A stretch of DNA of 11,615 bases from HGM04593 sp045588345. GTDB lineage: Bacteria; Bacteroidota; Bacteroidia; Bacteroidales; Bacteroidaceae. Positions 1 through 6,111 of the stretch are shown here, in pieces. The stretch covers positions 1 to 11,615 of the forward strand of contig JAZNDZ010000038.1 of the NCBI GenBank assembly GCA_045588345.1, written 5' to 3'. The position numbers and the translations under genes were made by a program. Each line of letters begins with the position of its first letter. The stretch's first letter is position 1. The notes under the pieces were generated by a model. It had not been told where the DNA came from. It saw only the letters and a program-made list of their open reading frames with translations, and did not search any database.

Positions 1-63
1 TGAAATGGGTCACCCACGTTTGTAGGGAGGTTGGATAAAAAGAACTATTTTTAGGCTTGCAAA

Positions 64-110
64 GCCCGAAAAAACGCAGTTTACTAAGCGTAAATGAGTA
101 TTTTTCGGGC
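64..110. repeat. 10-bp perfect inverted repeat with an internal hairpin
   Basis: GCCCGAAAAA at 64-73 is the exact reverse complement of TTTTTCGGGC at 101-110. Inside the loop, TTTAC (80-84) and GTAAA (90-94) can form a second small stem. It lies 25 bp past the stop of the minus-strand gene at 135, so it may help end transcription there. The A/T tracts are inside the stem rather than outside it, so it is not a textbook intrinsic terminator. Positions 1-63 hold no gene I can support; the window starts too close to judge whether a plus-strand gene ends here. Confidence 0.4.
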
Positions 111-134
111 AAGCGTAACAACAAAAGAGCCTTT

Positions 135-620
135 TTAGTCAGCCTCTTTGGATTGTCTTCTCTTCTCGTTCTTGTCCCGGTGGCGCATCATCTCTTTCAT
201 CAAGTGACGCTGGAACATCCCTTCGGCATGTTGTATCTCAAGCAACTTGCATGGCGGAATGACTTTGAGATATTTTTCTGTATATGCTTGTTCAAGTTTT
301 GCAACCTCTACCTTAACTTCTGCCATTCTGTTTACGAAATTACGGCACTGCTCTTCGGTGGGTTTTTCTTTGCGTTTGAACTTTATCTCCTTGCGCGCAT
401 TGTGCTCAAGTTCGAATTTTTTCTTTTGCAGTTCAAAGAACAACGGGAAGAATGCCGCGGACTGCTCATCGGTCATCTCGGCCTTTTCCTTTATGAATTC
501 CTTCTGTTTGGCCTGGAACTCTTCCGGTGAAAAATGTCTCTTTCTTTTGTTTGAATCCTGTGCAAGGAGAGTTCCTGTCGACAGAATTGCCAATGCCAAT
601 GTGAATATAATCTTTTTCAT
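135..620 (-). CDS. Secreted Spy/CpxP-like protein, 161 aa
   Basis: The predicted product starts with a signal peptide (MKKIIFTLALAILSTGTLLA, cleaved before QDSNK) and continues as a very charged, probably all-helical mature protein. A segment near residues 46-66 (MTDEQ, then FFPLFFELQKKK) resembles the LTxxQ pattern of periplasmic Spy/CpxP-type proteins, and LLEIQHAEGMFQR near residues 127-139 may be a second copy. These families bind misfolded or metal-stressed envelope proteins and often act with envelope-stress regulators. The start at 620 is preferred over an upstream in-frame codon at 674, because only the later ATG places the hydrophobic segment at the N-terminus. It is the last gene after the sigma and anti-sigma genes, 23 nt past the anti-sigma stop, so it is probably co-transcribed with them. 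The link to stress sensing is inferred from context and composition. Confidence 0.75.
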   Translation of the reverse strand: MKKIIFTLALAILSTGTLLAQDSNKRKRHFSPEEFQAKQKEFIKEKAEMTDEQSAAFFPLFFELQKKKFELEHNARKEIKFKRKEKPTEEQCRNFVNRMAEVKVEVAKLEQAYTEKYLKVIPPCKLLEIQHAEGMFQRHLMKEMMRHRDKNEKRRQSKEAD

Positions 621-643
621 TTCTGTAGTATATTTGCGGGATA

Positions 644-1003
644 TTAATCGATGTCGGTGTCGGTGAGATAACAATAGAATGTGTAATCATCAATGGGGTA
701 GTTGGTCAGTATGTTATCAATCATCTCATTGTCCAACATCTGCCCCTCCTGAATACTTCTTGCAACGGCTTTTTCGCTTGCAGTGTCATTGTCTTTTGCA
801 ATGTTGTCCGCAACAAAGATTGCTATTGCCAACATGGCTGCATAGCCGATAGTTCTTGTCCACCAGCCAAGGGTGTAATGCTTTTTTGTGGCATTTATTT
901 CCGGAACCTTGCCTGTGGCATTGATAATGCTCCTGTTCAACCCCTCAAAATATCCCTCAGGGGTGCTGAACGGTTGTCTGTTCTTGTAATCTTCCAGTTT
1001 CAT
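644..1003 (-). CDS. Anti-sigma-factor-like single-pass membrane protein, 119 aa
   Basis: The N-terminus (PFSTPEGYFEGL at about 11-22) matches the F-x-x-P-x-GYFE motif common in small Bacteroidetes proteins encoded behind ECF sigma factors. A single hydrophobic helix spans about residues 51-66 (TIGYAAMLAIAIFVAD). The C-terminal part is acidic and ends with DDYTFYCYLTDTDID. The expected topology is a short cytoplasmic sigma-binding part, one membrane helix and a periplasmic tail. It starts 43 nt past the sigma-factor stop and is followed 23 nt later by the secreted Spy-like gene, which supports a regulatory trio. The inhibitory role is inferred from position and architecture; no classical zinc-binding anti-sigma (ZAS) His/Cys motif is visible. 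Confidence 0.7.
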   Translation of the reverse strand: MKLEDYKNRQPFSTPEGYFEGLNRSIINATGKVPEINATKKHYTLGWWTRTIGYAAMLAIAIFVADNIAKDNDTASEKAVARSIQEGQMLDNEMIDNILTNYPIDDYTFYCYLTDTDID

Positions 1004-1046
1004 ATCTATAGCCTCTGTATCTTTGATTCTGTTTATATATAAAGGT

Positions 1047-1601
1047 TTAATCTTTGTCTTTCAAATATTCTTCAATCTTTTTCACTGCAATGTGGTACGA
1101 TGCCTTCAGTGCTCCCACGCTTGTTCCGAGAATCTCTGACATCTCTTCGTATTTTATATTCTCAAAATATTTCATGATGAATGTCAGGCGTTGTTTGTCG
1201 GGTAATTTGCTTATTGCCTCATGCAATAGTGCATCGGCTTTGTCGCCACAGAAGTGAGCGTCGCTCTCAAGCAATTCGACAACGGCTCCTTCCGGGCTGT
1301 TTATCGATACGGTGCTGTTTGTCTTCTTGCTCAGGAATGTGAGAGTTTCATTTATGGCAATCCTGTAGAGCCATGTTGATATGCGTGAATCGCCACGGAA
1401 TTTGTCTATGTTTATCCAGGCCTTGACGAATGTGTTCTGTACAAGGTCGTTGGCATCTTCATGGGATAGTACCATGCGACGTATGTGCCAGTAAATTTGC
1501 TGGCTGTACCGATTGACTATGACAGAGAATGCTGCGGCTCTTCTGCTCTCGTCCTTGAGGCCTGCTATAATCTCTAATTCGTTATATCCCCTGTCTGTCA
1601 T
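1047..1601 (-). CDS. ECF-type RNA polymerase sigma-70 factor, 184 aa
   Basis: Length and layout fit group 4 (ECF) sigma factors. Region 2 lies at about residues 24-92, with HEDANDLVQNTFVKAW and the FRGDSRISTWLYRIAINE segment used in core binding and -10 recognition. After a linker, region 4 lies at about 125-178 (ISKLPDKQRLTFIMKYFENIKYEEMSEILG, then SVGALKASYHIAVKKI), a helix-turn-helix that reads the -35 element. It would direct core RNA polymerase to a small regulon. It starts at an ATG 45 nt past the rnz stop and is followed by the anti-sigma-like gene and the Spy-like gene, suggesting an autoregulated envelope-stress unit. A short hairpin-prone stretch (1623-1642) and the repeat TTAAACCTTTA lie just upstream. 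The signal it answers to cannot be read from sequence. Confidence 0.93.
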   Translation of the reverse strand: MTDRGYNELEIIAGLKDESRRAAAFSVIVNRYSQQIYWHIRRMVLSHEDANDLVQNTFVKAWINIDKFRGDSRISTWLYRIAINETLTFLSKKTNSTVSINSPEGAVVELLESDAHFCGDKADALLHEAISKLPDKQRLTFIMKYFENIKYEEMSEILGTSVGALKASYHIAVKKIEEYLKDKD

Positions 1602-1622
1602 TTACTGTGTTTTCTATTTTGA

Positions 1623-1642
1623 CACCTTTTGGTGGTAAAGGT
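1623..1642 (-). promoter_or_regulatory. Hairpin-prone spacer between rnz and the sigma-factor gene
   Basis: This 45-nt spacer can form either CACC/GGTG (1623-1626 with 1631-1634, TTTT loop) or ACCTTT/AAAGGT (1624-1629 with 1637-1642). The two stems exclude each other. There is no strong T-run after them on the minus strand, so it is at best a weak terminator, a processing site or an operator that sets sigma-factor expression apart from rnz. Confidence 0.25.
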
Positions 1643-1646
1643 TTAA

Positions 1647-2564
1647 CTATTGTACGTCAATTACCATTCCTTCATCGGCACATAAGGTGTCGGGGAACAC
1701 TGATGCGGCTTCCTCTTGCAGTCTGTTGCTATCGTCATAGCGTGATGAGAAGTGTCCTATTATCAGGCGTTTGGCGTTTGCTTCTTTGGCAATTGTCGCG
1801 GCTTCAATGGCTGTGCTGTGGTGTGTTGTTGCTGCTCTTGTTTTTTCGCTTTCTGCAAATGTGGCTTCATGGTAAAGTAGATCTACATCTTTCATGTATT
1901 TGCAGTTTTCGGGGCAGGGTAGAGTGTCGCTGCAATATGCATAACTGCGTGAGGGGTCGGCATCTCTGGTAAGGCGGCTGTTGGGTATTGTCTCGCCTTC
2001 GGGAGTCGTGAAGTCGGCCCCGTCCTTTATTGCTTGGCGCATGTATGTTGGAATGTTGTAGTAATTGACTGATTCGCCTATAAGATGTCGTTTCTTGGGC
2101 TTTTCCTTAAAAAGGAATCCGCAACATGGAATGCGGTGCTTTTGGGGAAGGGTTTCTACTGTGATGGTGTTGTCTTCATAAATTATTCCGTGCTCTTGTG
2201 TGTCGATGTGGTGGAAGAACAGGGGATAGTTCATTCCTTTGCAGAAAAAATCCAACTGCGGTCTCATCAGTTCCTCAAGTTTGGGGTCGGCATATATGTG
2301 CAACGGTGCTGTGCGGCCTAATAGCCCGAATGTGGATATCAGTCCGATAAGTCCAAAGCAGTGGTCGCCGTGAAGGTGGGAGATGAAAATGTGGTTTATG
2401 AATGAGAAGTGTACATGCCCTTTGCGCAGTTGCAGTTGTGTACCTTCGCCGCAATCTATCATGAACTGCTTGTTGCCAATCCTGACAACCTGTGAACTTG
2501 CATTATGGCGTGTTGTGGGCAGTGCCGAACCACAGCCTAAGATATGTACTTCAAATGGTTCCAT
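1647..2564 (-). CDS. rnz: Ribonuclease Z (tRNA 3'-end endonuclease), 305 aa
   Basis: This zinc-dependent metallo-beta-lactamase-fold enzyme cuts the 3' trailer of tRNA precursors in the cytoplasm. The opening (FEVHILGCGSALPTT) is typical of the family. Visible metal and catalytic motifs are HLHGDH at 63-68, the KHRIPCCGF histidine at 143, the aspartate of CSDT at 213, HEATF at 232-236, and GHFSSRY at 270-276. The length of 305 aa is normal for the short bacterial form. The ATG at 2564 is chosen over an in-frame TTG at 2573, because the conserved N-terminus begins there and the TTG overlaps the -7 box. It is followed 45 nt later by the sigma-factor gene, and rpsA lies upstream on the same strand but is separated by a terminator. 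Confidence 0.96.
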   Translation of the reverse strand: MEPFEVHILGCGSALPTTRHNASSQVVRIGNKQFMIDCGEGTQLQLRKGHVHFSFINHIFISHLHGDHCFGLIGLISTFGLLGRTAPLHIYADPKLEELMRPQLDFFCKGMNYPLFFHHIDTQEHGIIYEDNTITVETLPQKHRIPCCGFLFKEKPKKRHLIGESVNYYNIPTYMRQAIKDGADFTTPEGETIPNSRLTRDADPSRSYAYCSDTLPCPENCKYMKDVDLLYHEATFAESEKTRAATTHHSTAIEAATIAKEANAKRLIIGHFSSRYDDSNRLQEEAASVFPDTLCADEGMVIDVQ

Positions 2565-2570
2565 CGCCGG

Positions 2571-2601
2571 CAAATTTAGTTATTGTTTGGGGATAATGCA
2601 A
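2571..2601 (-). promoter_or_regulatory. Candidate rnz promoter (Bacteroidetes type)
   Basis: On the minus strand TAAATTTG (2578 to 2571) fits the -7 consensus TAnnTTTG, with TTG at 2601-2599 about 20 nt upstream as a partial -33 box. The -7 box ends 6 nt before the rnz ATG, so the message would be leaderless or nearly so. Confidence 0.45.
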
Positions 2602-2702
2602 GTGAATGTGCGGGTGTTTGTTTAATATGTGGTTTCAGTCAAAAAGGGTGCTAAGGGAGTTAAGTGTTAGGAAGTTTGCCTTTAACCGCTTGCTGCTAAA
2701 TA

Positions 2703-2741
2703 AAAAATCAGTGCTGTCCTTGCGGGATAGCACTGATTTTT
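2703..2741 (-). terminator. Intrinsic terminator of rpsA
   Basis: AAAAATCAGTGCTGTCC (2703-2719) pairs with GGATAGCACTGATTTTT (2725-2741) around a 5-nt loop, with one imperfect pair in 17. It lies 22 bp past the rpsA stop. Read on the minus strand, the stem ends in a T-run (TTTTTTA). It should separate rpsA from rnz. Confidence 0.88.
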
Positions 2742-2762
2742 ATATTGAATAATCTATTTCAA

Positions 2763-4559
2763 TTATTCTGCGTTGCCTTCGAGCTTGCTCTTGAGTGCTG
2801 CGAGTGCATCGATGTCACCGAGAGTTGTTGAAGCAGCCTGGTTCTGGATAGCAGGTGTCTGCTCTTCAGCGGCCTTCTTGCTCTTGCGAGCAGCTGCATC
2901 TGCCTTCTTCTCAGCCTTCTCTTCCTCCTTTGCTGCATCTTCGAAGATGCGGCTGTGTGAAAGAATGATTCTCTTAGCCTCCTTGTTGAACTCGATTACC
3001 TTGAACTGGAGCTTTTCCTCAGCGGCTGCCTGTGTGCCGTCCTCCTTAACGAGGTGCTTAGGAGTTGCGAAGCCCTCAACACCGTAAGGCAATGATACAA
3101 CTGCGCCCTTGTCGATGAGTTCTGTAATAACACCCTCGTGGATTGAGCCAACGGTGAAGATTGTCTCGAATACATCCCATGGGTTCTCTTCAAGCTGCTT
3201 GTGACCAAGGCTCAGGCGACGGTTCTCTTTGTCAATCTCAAGAACCTGAACGTCAATAGTCTCGCCAATCTGTGTAAACTCAGACGGGTGCTTAACCTTC
3301 TTTGTCCAAGAGAGGTCGCTGATGTGGATAAGACCGTCAACACCCTCCTCAATCTCAACGAAGATACCGAAGTTTGTGAAGTTGCGAACCTTTGCTGTGT
3401 GCTTAGAACCAACAGGATACTTCTCGTCGATGTTTGTCCAAGGATCTTCCTTGAGTTGCTTGATACCGAGTGACATCTTGCGCTCGTCGCGGTCGAGTGT
3501 GAGGATAACTGCCTCTACCTCTTCGCCTACCTTCATGAAGTCCTGAGCTGAACGCAAGTGCTGGTTCCAAGACATTTCTGAAACGTGGATAAGGCCCTCT
3601 ACACCCGGAGCAATCTCAATGAATGCGCCGTAGTCTGCCATAACCACTACCTTGCCCTTGACAACATCGCCAACCTTGAGGTCTGCATCAATAGCATCCC
3701 ATGGGTGTGGAGTGAGTTGCTTCAAACCAAGAGCAATGCGCTTCTTCTCGTCATCAAAGTCGAGGATAACGACATTAATCTTCTGGTCAAGTGCAACAAC
3801 CTCTGTAGGATCGTTTACGCGGCCCCAAGAGAGGTCTGTAATGTGGATAAGACCGTCAACACCGCCGAGGTCGATGAACACACCGTAAGAAGTGATGTTC
3901 TTGACTGTACCCTCGAGTACCTGACCCTTTTCGAGTGTGCTGATAATCTTCTTCTTCTGCTCCTCAAGCTCAGCCTCGATAAGTGCCTTGTGAGAAACAA
4001 CAACGTTCTTGAATTCCTGATTGATCTTTACAATCTTGAAGTCTTCTGTCTGGCCAACGTATGCATCGTAGTCACGGATAGGCTTAACGTCAATCTGTGA
4101 ACCTGGCAAGAATGCCTCGATACCGAATACGTCAACAATCATACCGCCCTTAGTGCGGCACTTGATGTAGCCACGTACAACTGCCTGCTCTTCCATAGCC
4201 TTGTTTACAAGTTCCCATGAACGGCTTGCACGTGCTTTCTTGTGTGAAAGGCTCAACTGGCCTTTTTTGTCCTCGAGGTTCTCGATATAAACCTCTACCT
4301 GGTCACCAACCTTGAGGTCGGGATTGTAGCGGAACTCGCTTACTGGAATGATAGCGTCCTGTTTGTAATCAATGCTTACAATAACTTCACGCTTGTTGAT
4401 ACCGATAACGGTACCGTTTACAACTTCGCGGCTTGATACCTTGTTCAAGGTCTTGTCATAAGCCTGCTCAAGCTGCTCGTGTGAGAGACCTGAGATGTTC
4501 TCGCCTTTTTCGTACGAATCCCAATTGAAATCGGGTGTACCTGTTAGAATTTCGCTCAT
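2763..4559 (-). CDS. rpsA: 30S ribosomal protein S1, 598 aa
   Basis: S1 binds mRNA 5' regions on the 30S subunit and helps load them. Six S1/OB-fold repeats can be followed, at roughly residues 42-107, 125-190, 210-278, 295-363, 380-450 and 465-535. Repeats 3-5 carry the strong signature (YGVFIDLGGVDGLIHITDLSW, YGAFIEIAPGVEGLIHVSEMSW, FGIFVEIEEGVDGLIHISDLSW). Repeats 1, 2 and 6 are more divergent, as in other S1 proteins where the first two dock on the ribosome. The C-terminal 60 residues are rich in Ala, Lys and Glu. The ATG at 4559 is preceded by an A/T-rich stretch with no Shine-Dalgarno, typical of this phylum. The gene appears monocistronic, with its own promoter upstream and terminator downstream. 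Confidence 0.98.
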   Translation of the reverse strand: MSEILTGTPDFNWDSYEKGENISGLSHEQLEQAYDKTLNKVSSREVVNGTVIGINKREVIVSIDYKQDAIIPVSEFRYNPDLKVGDQVEVYIENLEDKKGQLSLSHKKARASRSWELVNKAMEEQAVVRGYIKCRTKGGMIVDVFGIEAFLPGSQIDVKPIRDYDAYVGQTEDFKIVKINQEFKNVVVSHKALIEAELEEQKKKIISTLEKGQVLEGTVKNITSYGVFIDLGGVDGLIHITDLSWGRVNDPTEVVALDQKINVVILDFDDEKKRIALGLKQLTPHPWDAIDADLKVGDVVKGKVVVMADYGAFIEIAPGVEGLIHVSEMSWNQHLRSAQDFMKVGEEVEAVILTLDRDERKMSLGIKQLKEDPWTNIDEKYPVGSKHTAKVRNFTNFGIFVEIEEGVDGLIHISDLSWTKKVKHPSEFTQIGETIDVQVLEIDKENRRLSLGHKQLEENPWDVFETIFTVGSIHEGVITELIDKGAVVSLPYGVEGFATPKHLVKEDGTQAAAEEKLQFKVIEFNKEAKRIILSHSRIFEDAAKEEEKAEKKADAAARKSKKAAEEQTPAIQNQAASTTLGDIDALAALKSKLEGNAE

Positions 4560-4609
4560 AATTTTTTAAAAGTTAATGAGTTAGACATTATGTTGATAGA
4601 ATTCGGGCA

Positions 4610-4617
4610 CAAAGGTA
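4610..4617 (-). promoter_or_regulatory. -7 box of the rpsA promoter
   Basis: On the minus strand TACCTTTG (4617 to 4610) is an exact TAnnTTTG match, 50 nt before the rpsA ATG. No clear TTTG -33 box is present at the usual distance, so the upstream half is weak or relies on A/T-rich DNA. Predicted leader length is about 45 nt. Confidence 0.55.
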
Positions 4618-4796
4618 CAAAAATATCTTCAATTAGCAGCGTTTATGGTGCAGGAATTTTATTAAAATTTAAGTTTCTCGTGCTTTTTGTGCTTTATCAA
4701 TGATTGTATGCACTGTTGCTGCAGGCAATTTGTTTCCAATTGTTTCTTTTTTGTTTTTTTTAAGTCGCTTTCTTCTTTCTTTTACTGTATAACGTT

Positions 4797-4826
4797 TTTG
4801 TCTTTTGCGGAATATTTATATTTTTG
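4797..4826 (+). promoter_or_regulatory. Candidate marC promoter (Bacteroidetes type)
   Basis: TTTG at 4797-4800 and TATTTTTG at 4819-4826 match the -33 (TTTG) and -7 (TAnnTTTG) elements with an 18-nt spacer. Transcription would start near 4832, giving a leader of about 120 nt. Confidence 0.5.
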
Positions 4827-4952
4827 CATAGAATATGCGTTTATACTTTTATAAATGTTTGGGTTGAGTTGCTTTGTCTATGCATGTTGCTTCAAGCATT
4901 TGCAAAGTATCTCATATAGTAATTTGCCATTTAATATTTAATAAGGTGAAAT

Positions 4953-5567
4953 ATGGACTTCTTTGCCTCTTTCAATTCAGTTGAGTTCCTGAGTGCATTC
5001 ATTGTGCTCTTTGCTGTCATTGACCCCATCGGTATCATGCCTATCGTGCTTTCGATACGCGACAAGGGCAAGATTATAAATCCGGTAAAGGCTGTGTTCT
5101 TTGCATTCGGTCTCATGTTCCTGTTCTTCTTTGTGGGTGATTGGATTCTGAATCTCTTTGGTGTTGATATCAACTCTTTTGCCGTGGCGGGTTCGATAGT
5201 GATTTTTCTCATGGCGCTTGAAATGGTGCTTGACATTGAGATTTTCAAGGATTCTTCAATTGCAGCGAACGATGCGACAATAGTTCCGCTTGTGTTCCCG
5301 TTGCTTGCGGGTGCCGGGTCATTCACTACGCTTCTTTCGTTAAAGGCCGAATATGCACCGTCCAATATCCTCATGGCCCTTGTGTTGAATGCTGTGGTTG
5401 TGTTTGCGATGCTCAGTGCTACTTCGTTCCTTATAAGATTGCTTGGCAAGGGCGGCATATACTTCACGCGTAAGTTCTTCGGAATTATTTTGCTTGCAAT
5501 TTCTGTAAAACTATTTACCTCGAATTTGTCGTATCTGATAAATGAGATATCCTCTACAATAAACTGA
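4953..5567 (+). CDS. MarC/UPF0056-family integral membrane protein, 204 aa
   Basis: Length and pattern fit the MarC family of six-helix inner-membrane proteins, whose substrate is not firmly known. Family marks are the early FAVIDPIGIMPIVLSI segment (about 20-35), a second half with NDATIVPLVFPLLAGAGSFTT (about 105-125), and a final helix FGIILLAISVKLF. The two P-rich half-helices suggest an internal inverted duplication. The ATG at 4953 has an AAGG at 4943-4946, one of the few Shine-Dalgarno-like sites in the window. It runs alone on the plus strand between rpsA and a minus-strand region. The old name links it to multiple antibiotic resistance, but that role was not supported for the E. coli protein, so no transport claim is made. 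Confidence 0.92.
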   Translation: MDFFASFNSVEFLSAFIVLFAVIDPIGIMPIVLSIRDKGKIINPVKAVFFAFGLMFLFFFVGDWILNLFGVDINSFAVAGSIVIFLMALEMVLDIEIFKDSSIAANDATIVPLVFPLLAGAGSFTTLLSLKAEYAPSNILMALVLNAVVVFAMLSATSFLIRLLGKGGIYFTRKFFGIILLAISVKLFTSNLSYLINEISSTIN

Positions 5568-5597
5568 TAAGGTTCAGCGATACAAAAAACATTGTGT

Positions 5598-5759
5598 TCA
5601 GGGAATCAGTTCCGTAGCACAATATTTGCTCCATTCGCTCCATACTCCGTCTTTATCTATTGTCTTGGATTTGAAATCTGTTGCATAGAACTTGTATGTT
5701 TGTGCTTCGGCAACGAATGCAAATGCGGCAATCAATGCAAATAAGAAAATTCTCTTCAT
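5598..5759 (-). CDS. Small secreted protein of 53 aa, possibly a 3'-truncated remnant
   Basis: The frame starts with a clear signal peptide (MKRIFLFALIAAFAFVAEA, cleaved before QTYKF). A short mature part of about 34 residues follows, with a WSEWS motif and an ending of KYCATELIP. The start resembles secreted Bacteroidales hypothetical proteins that are normally longer, so this may have lost its 3' end. Only 30 bp separate its stop from the convergent marC stop, so there is no room for the rest. It could instead be a genuine small secreted peptide. The ATG at 5759 has no Shine-Dalgarno. Upstream lies a structured leader (5815-5960). The family link is from memory; the signal peptide is seen directly. 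Confidence 0.5.
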   Translation of the reverse strand: MKRIFLFALIAAFAFVAEAQTYKFYATDFKSKTIDKDGVWSEWSKYCATELIP

Positions 5760-5814
5760 GGTTGTGGTATTTAAGGGTTAAACATAAACTTCCGGCCGGG
5801 TTGCGCCATGCTAT

Positions 5815-5960
5815 AAAAAGAAAAGCGCAGACTACCGTCATACGCCTCCTGGTTCACCACAAACCATTACACATTATGAGATAGCCTGCGCCTGTTGCGC
5901 ACACTATCAACATGTGTAATAATTAACTCGTTCATAATCCGAGGTGGTGATTCAGAGGCG
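5815..5960 (-). ncRNA. Structured leader or small RNA with a three-way junction and an overlapping terminator
   Basis: Outer stem: 5843-5860 with 5944-5960, 15 of 17 paired with one bulge. Within it are a 4-bp hairpin (CTCG 5927-5930 / CGAG 5940-5943) and a 9-bp perfect stem (ATTACACAT 5866-5874 / ATGTGTAAT 5912-5920). The 9-bp stem is capped by a 12-position stem (5880-5891 / 5897-5908) with a 5-nt loop. On the minus strand, 5880-5891 can instead pair over 12 uninterrupted positions with 5825-5836. That stem is followed directly by TTTTCTTTTT (5824-5815), as in an intrinsic terminator. Two of its pairs are G-U only in minus-strand RNA, which supports that strand. The two folds exclude each other. 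It ends about 55 nt before the small secreted ORF. It fits no riboswitch class core I can recall. Confidence 0.45.
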
Positions 5961-6083
5961 ATTGAGTCAATATTTCCAAAATGTCATGACTGCGTTATGC
6001 TGTCACTGCGAAGTTACATAAAGTTTTTTATATGTACTTTTAATATTCAAAATAAAATTCAACAGTACCGGCTATTGCATTAA

Positions 6084-6100
6084 AGTGCCTTATATGCACT
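6084..6100 (-). terminator. Weak terminator-like hairpin after apbE
   Basis: AGTGC (6084-6088) pairs with GCACT (6096-6100) around a 7-nt loop, and on the minus strand it is followed by TTTA. It lies 11 bp past the apbE stop. The stem is short and the T-run is only three bases, so termination would be inefficient. Confidence 0.35.
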
Positions 6101-6111
6101 CTTGCAGGTTA

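Larger units (their letters stand above)
4560..4952. other. 393-bp AT-rich intergenic region between divergent rpsA and marC
   Basis: I see no gene here. It holds the rpsA -7 box near its left end and a marC promoter near 4797-4826. The middle (about 4735-4800) is a pyrimidine-rich run with long T tracts on the plus strand. No convincing RNA gene or repeat was found. Confidence 0.6.
5760..6111. other. 352-bp gap between apbE and the 53-aa ORF
   Basis: No protein-coding gene is supported here; plus-strand open frames in it have no start context or recognisable product. It contains the structured element at 5815-5960 and a weak hairpin after apbE. Positions 5961-6083 are AT-rich. No TAnnTTTG box was found on the minus strand in front of the structured element. 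Confidence 0.55.

Noticed and set aside
1..38. Possible 3' end of a plus-strand gene (stops at 23-25 and 36-38)
   Set aside because: Only 7-12 codons are visible, two frames are equally possible and no family can be recognised.
57..530. Open plus-strand frame of 157 codons rich in hydrophobic residues
   Set aside because: It lies opposite the Spy-like gene, whose signal peptide, start and operon spacing are convincing; the hydrophobicity mirrors the Lys/Glu codons of the real strand.
629..636. TATATTTG on the plus strand, an exact -7 box match
   Set aside because: It faces into the anti-sigma and sigma genes from the wrong strand with no gene downstream, and has no partner -33 box noted.
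3585..4100. Plus-strand 171-codon open frame opposite rpsA
   Set aside because: It is a by-product of strong codon bias in rpsA; it has no domain resemblance and no start signals.
4931..5467. Minus-strand 178-codon open frame opposite marC
   Set aside because: MarC family motifs and membrane helices are clear on the plus strand; the minus frame shows no recognisable product.
5850..5866. TGGTT/AACCA stem with a 7-nt loop, resembling a tRNA arm
   Set aside because: No acceptor stem, D-arm, anticodon arm or GTTCnA-type T-loop fits around it.
5843..5960. Invertible promoter of the Bacteroides phase-variation type
   Set aside because: The arms are imperfect (bulge and mismatches), there is no promoter between them and no adjacent invertase; the nested pairing fits RNA or palindromic DNA better.
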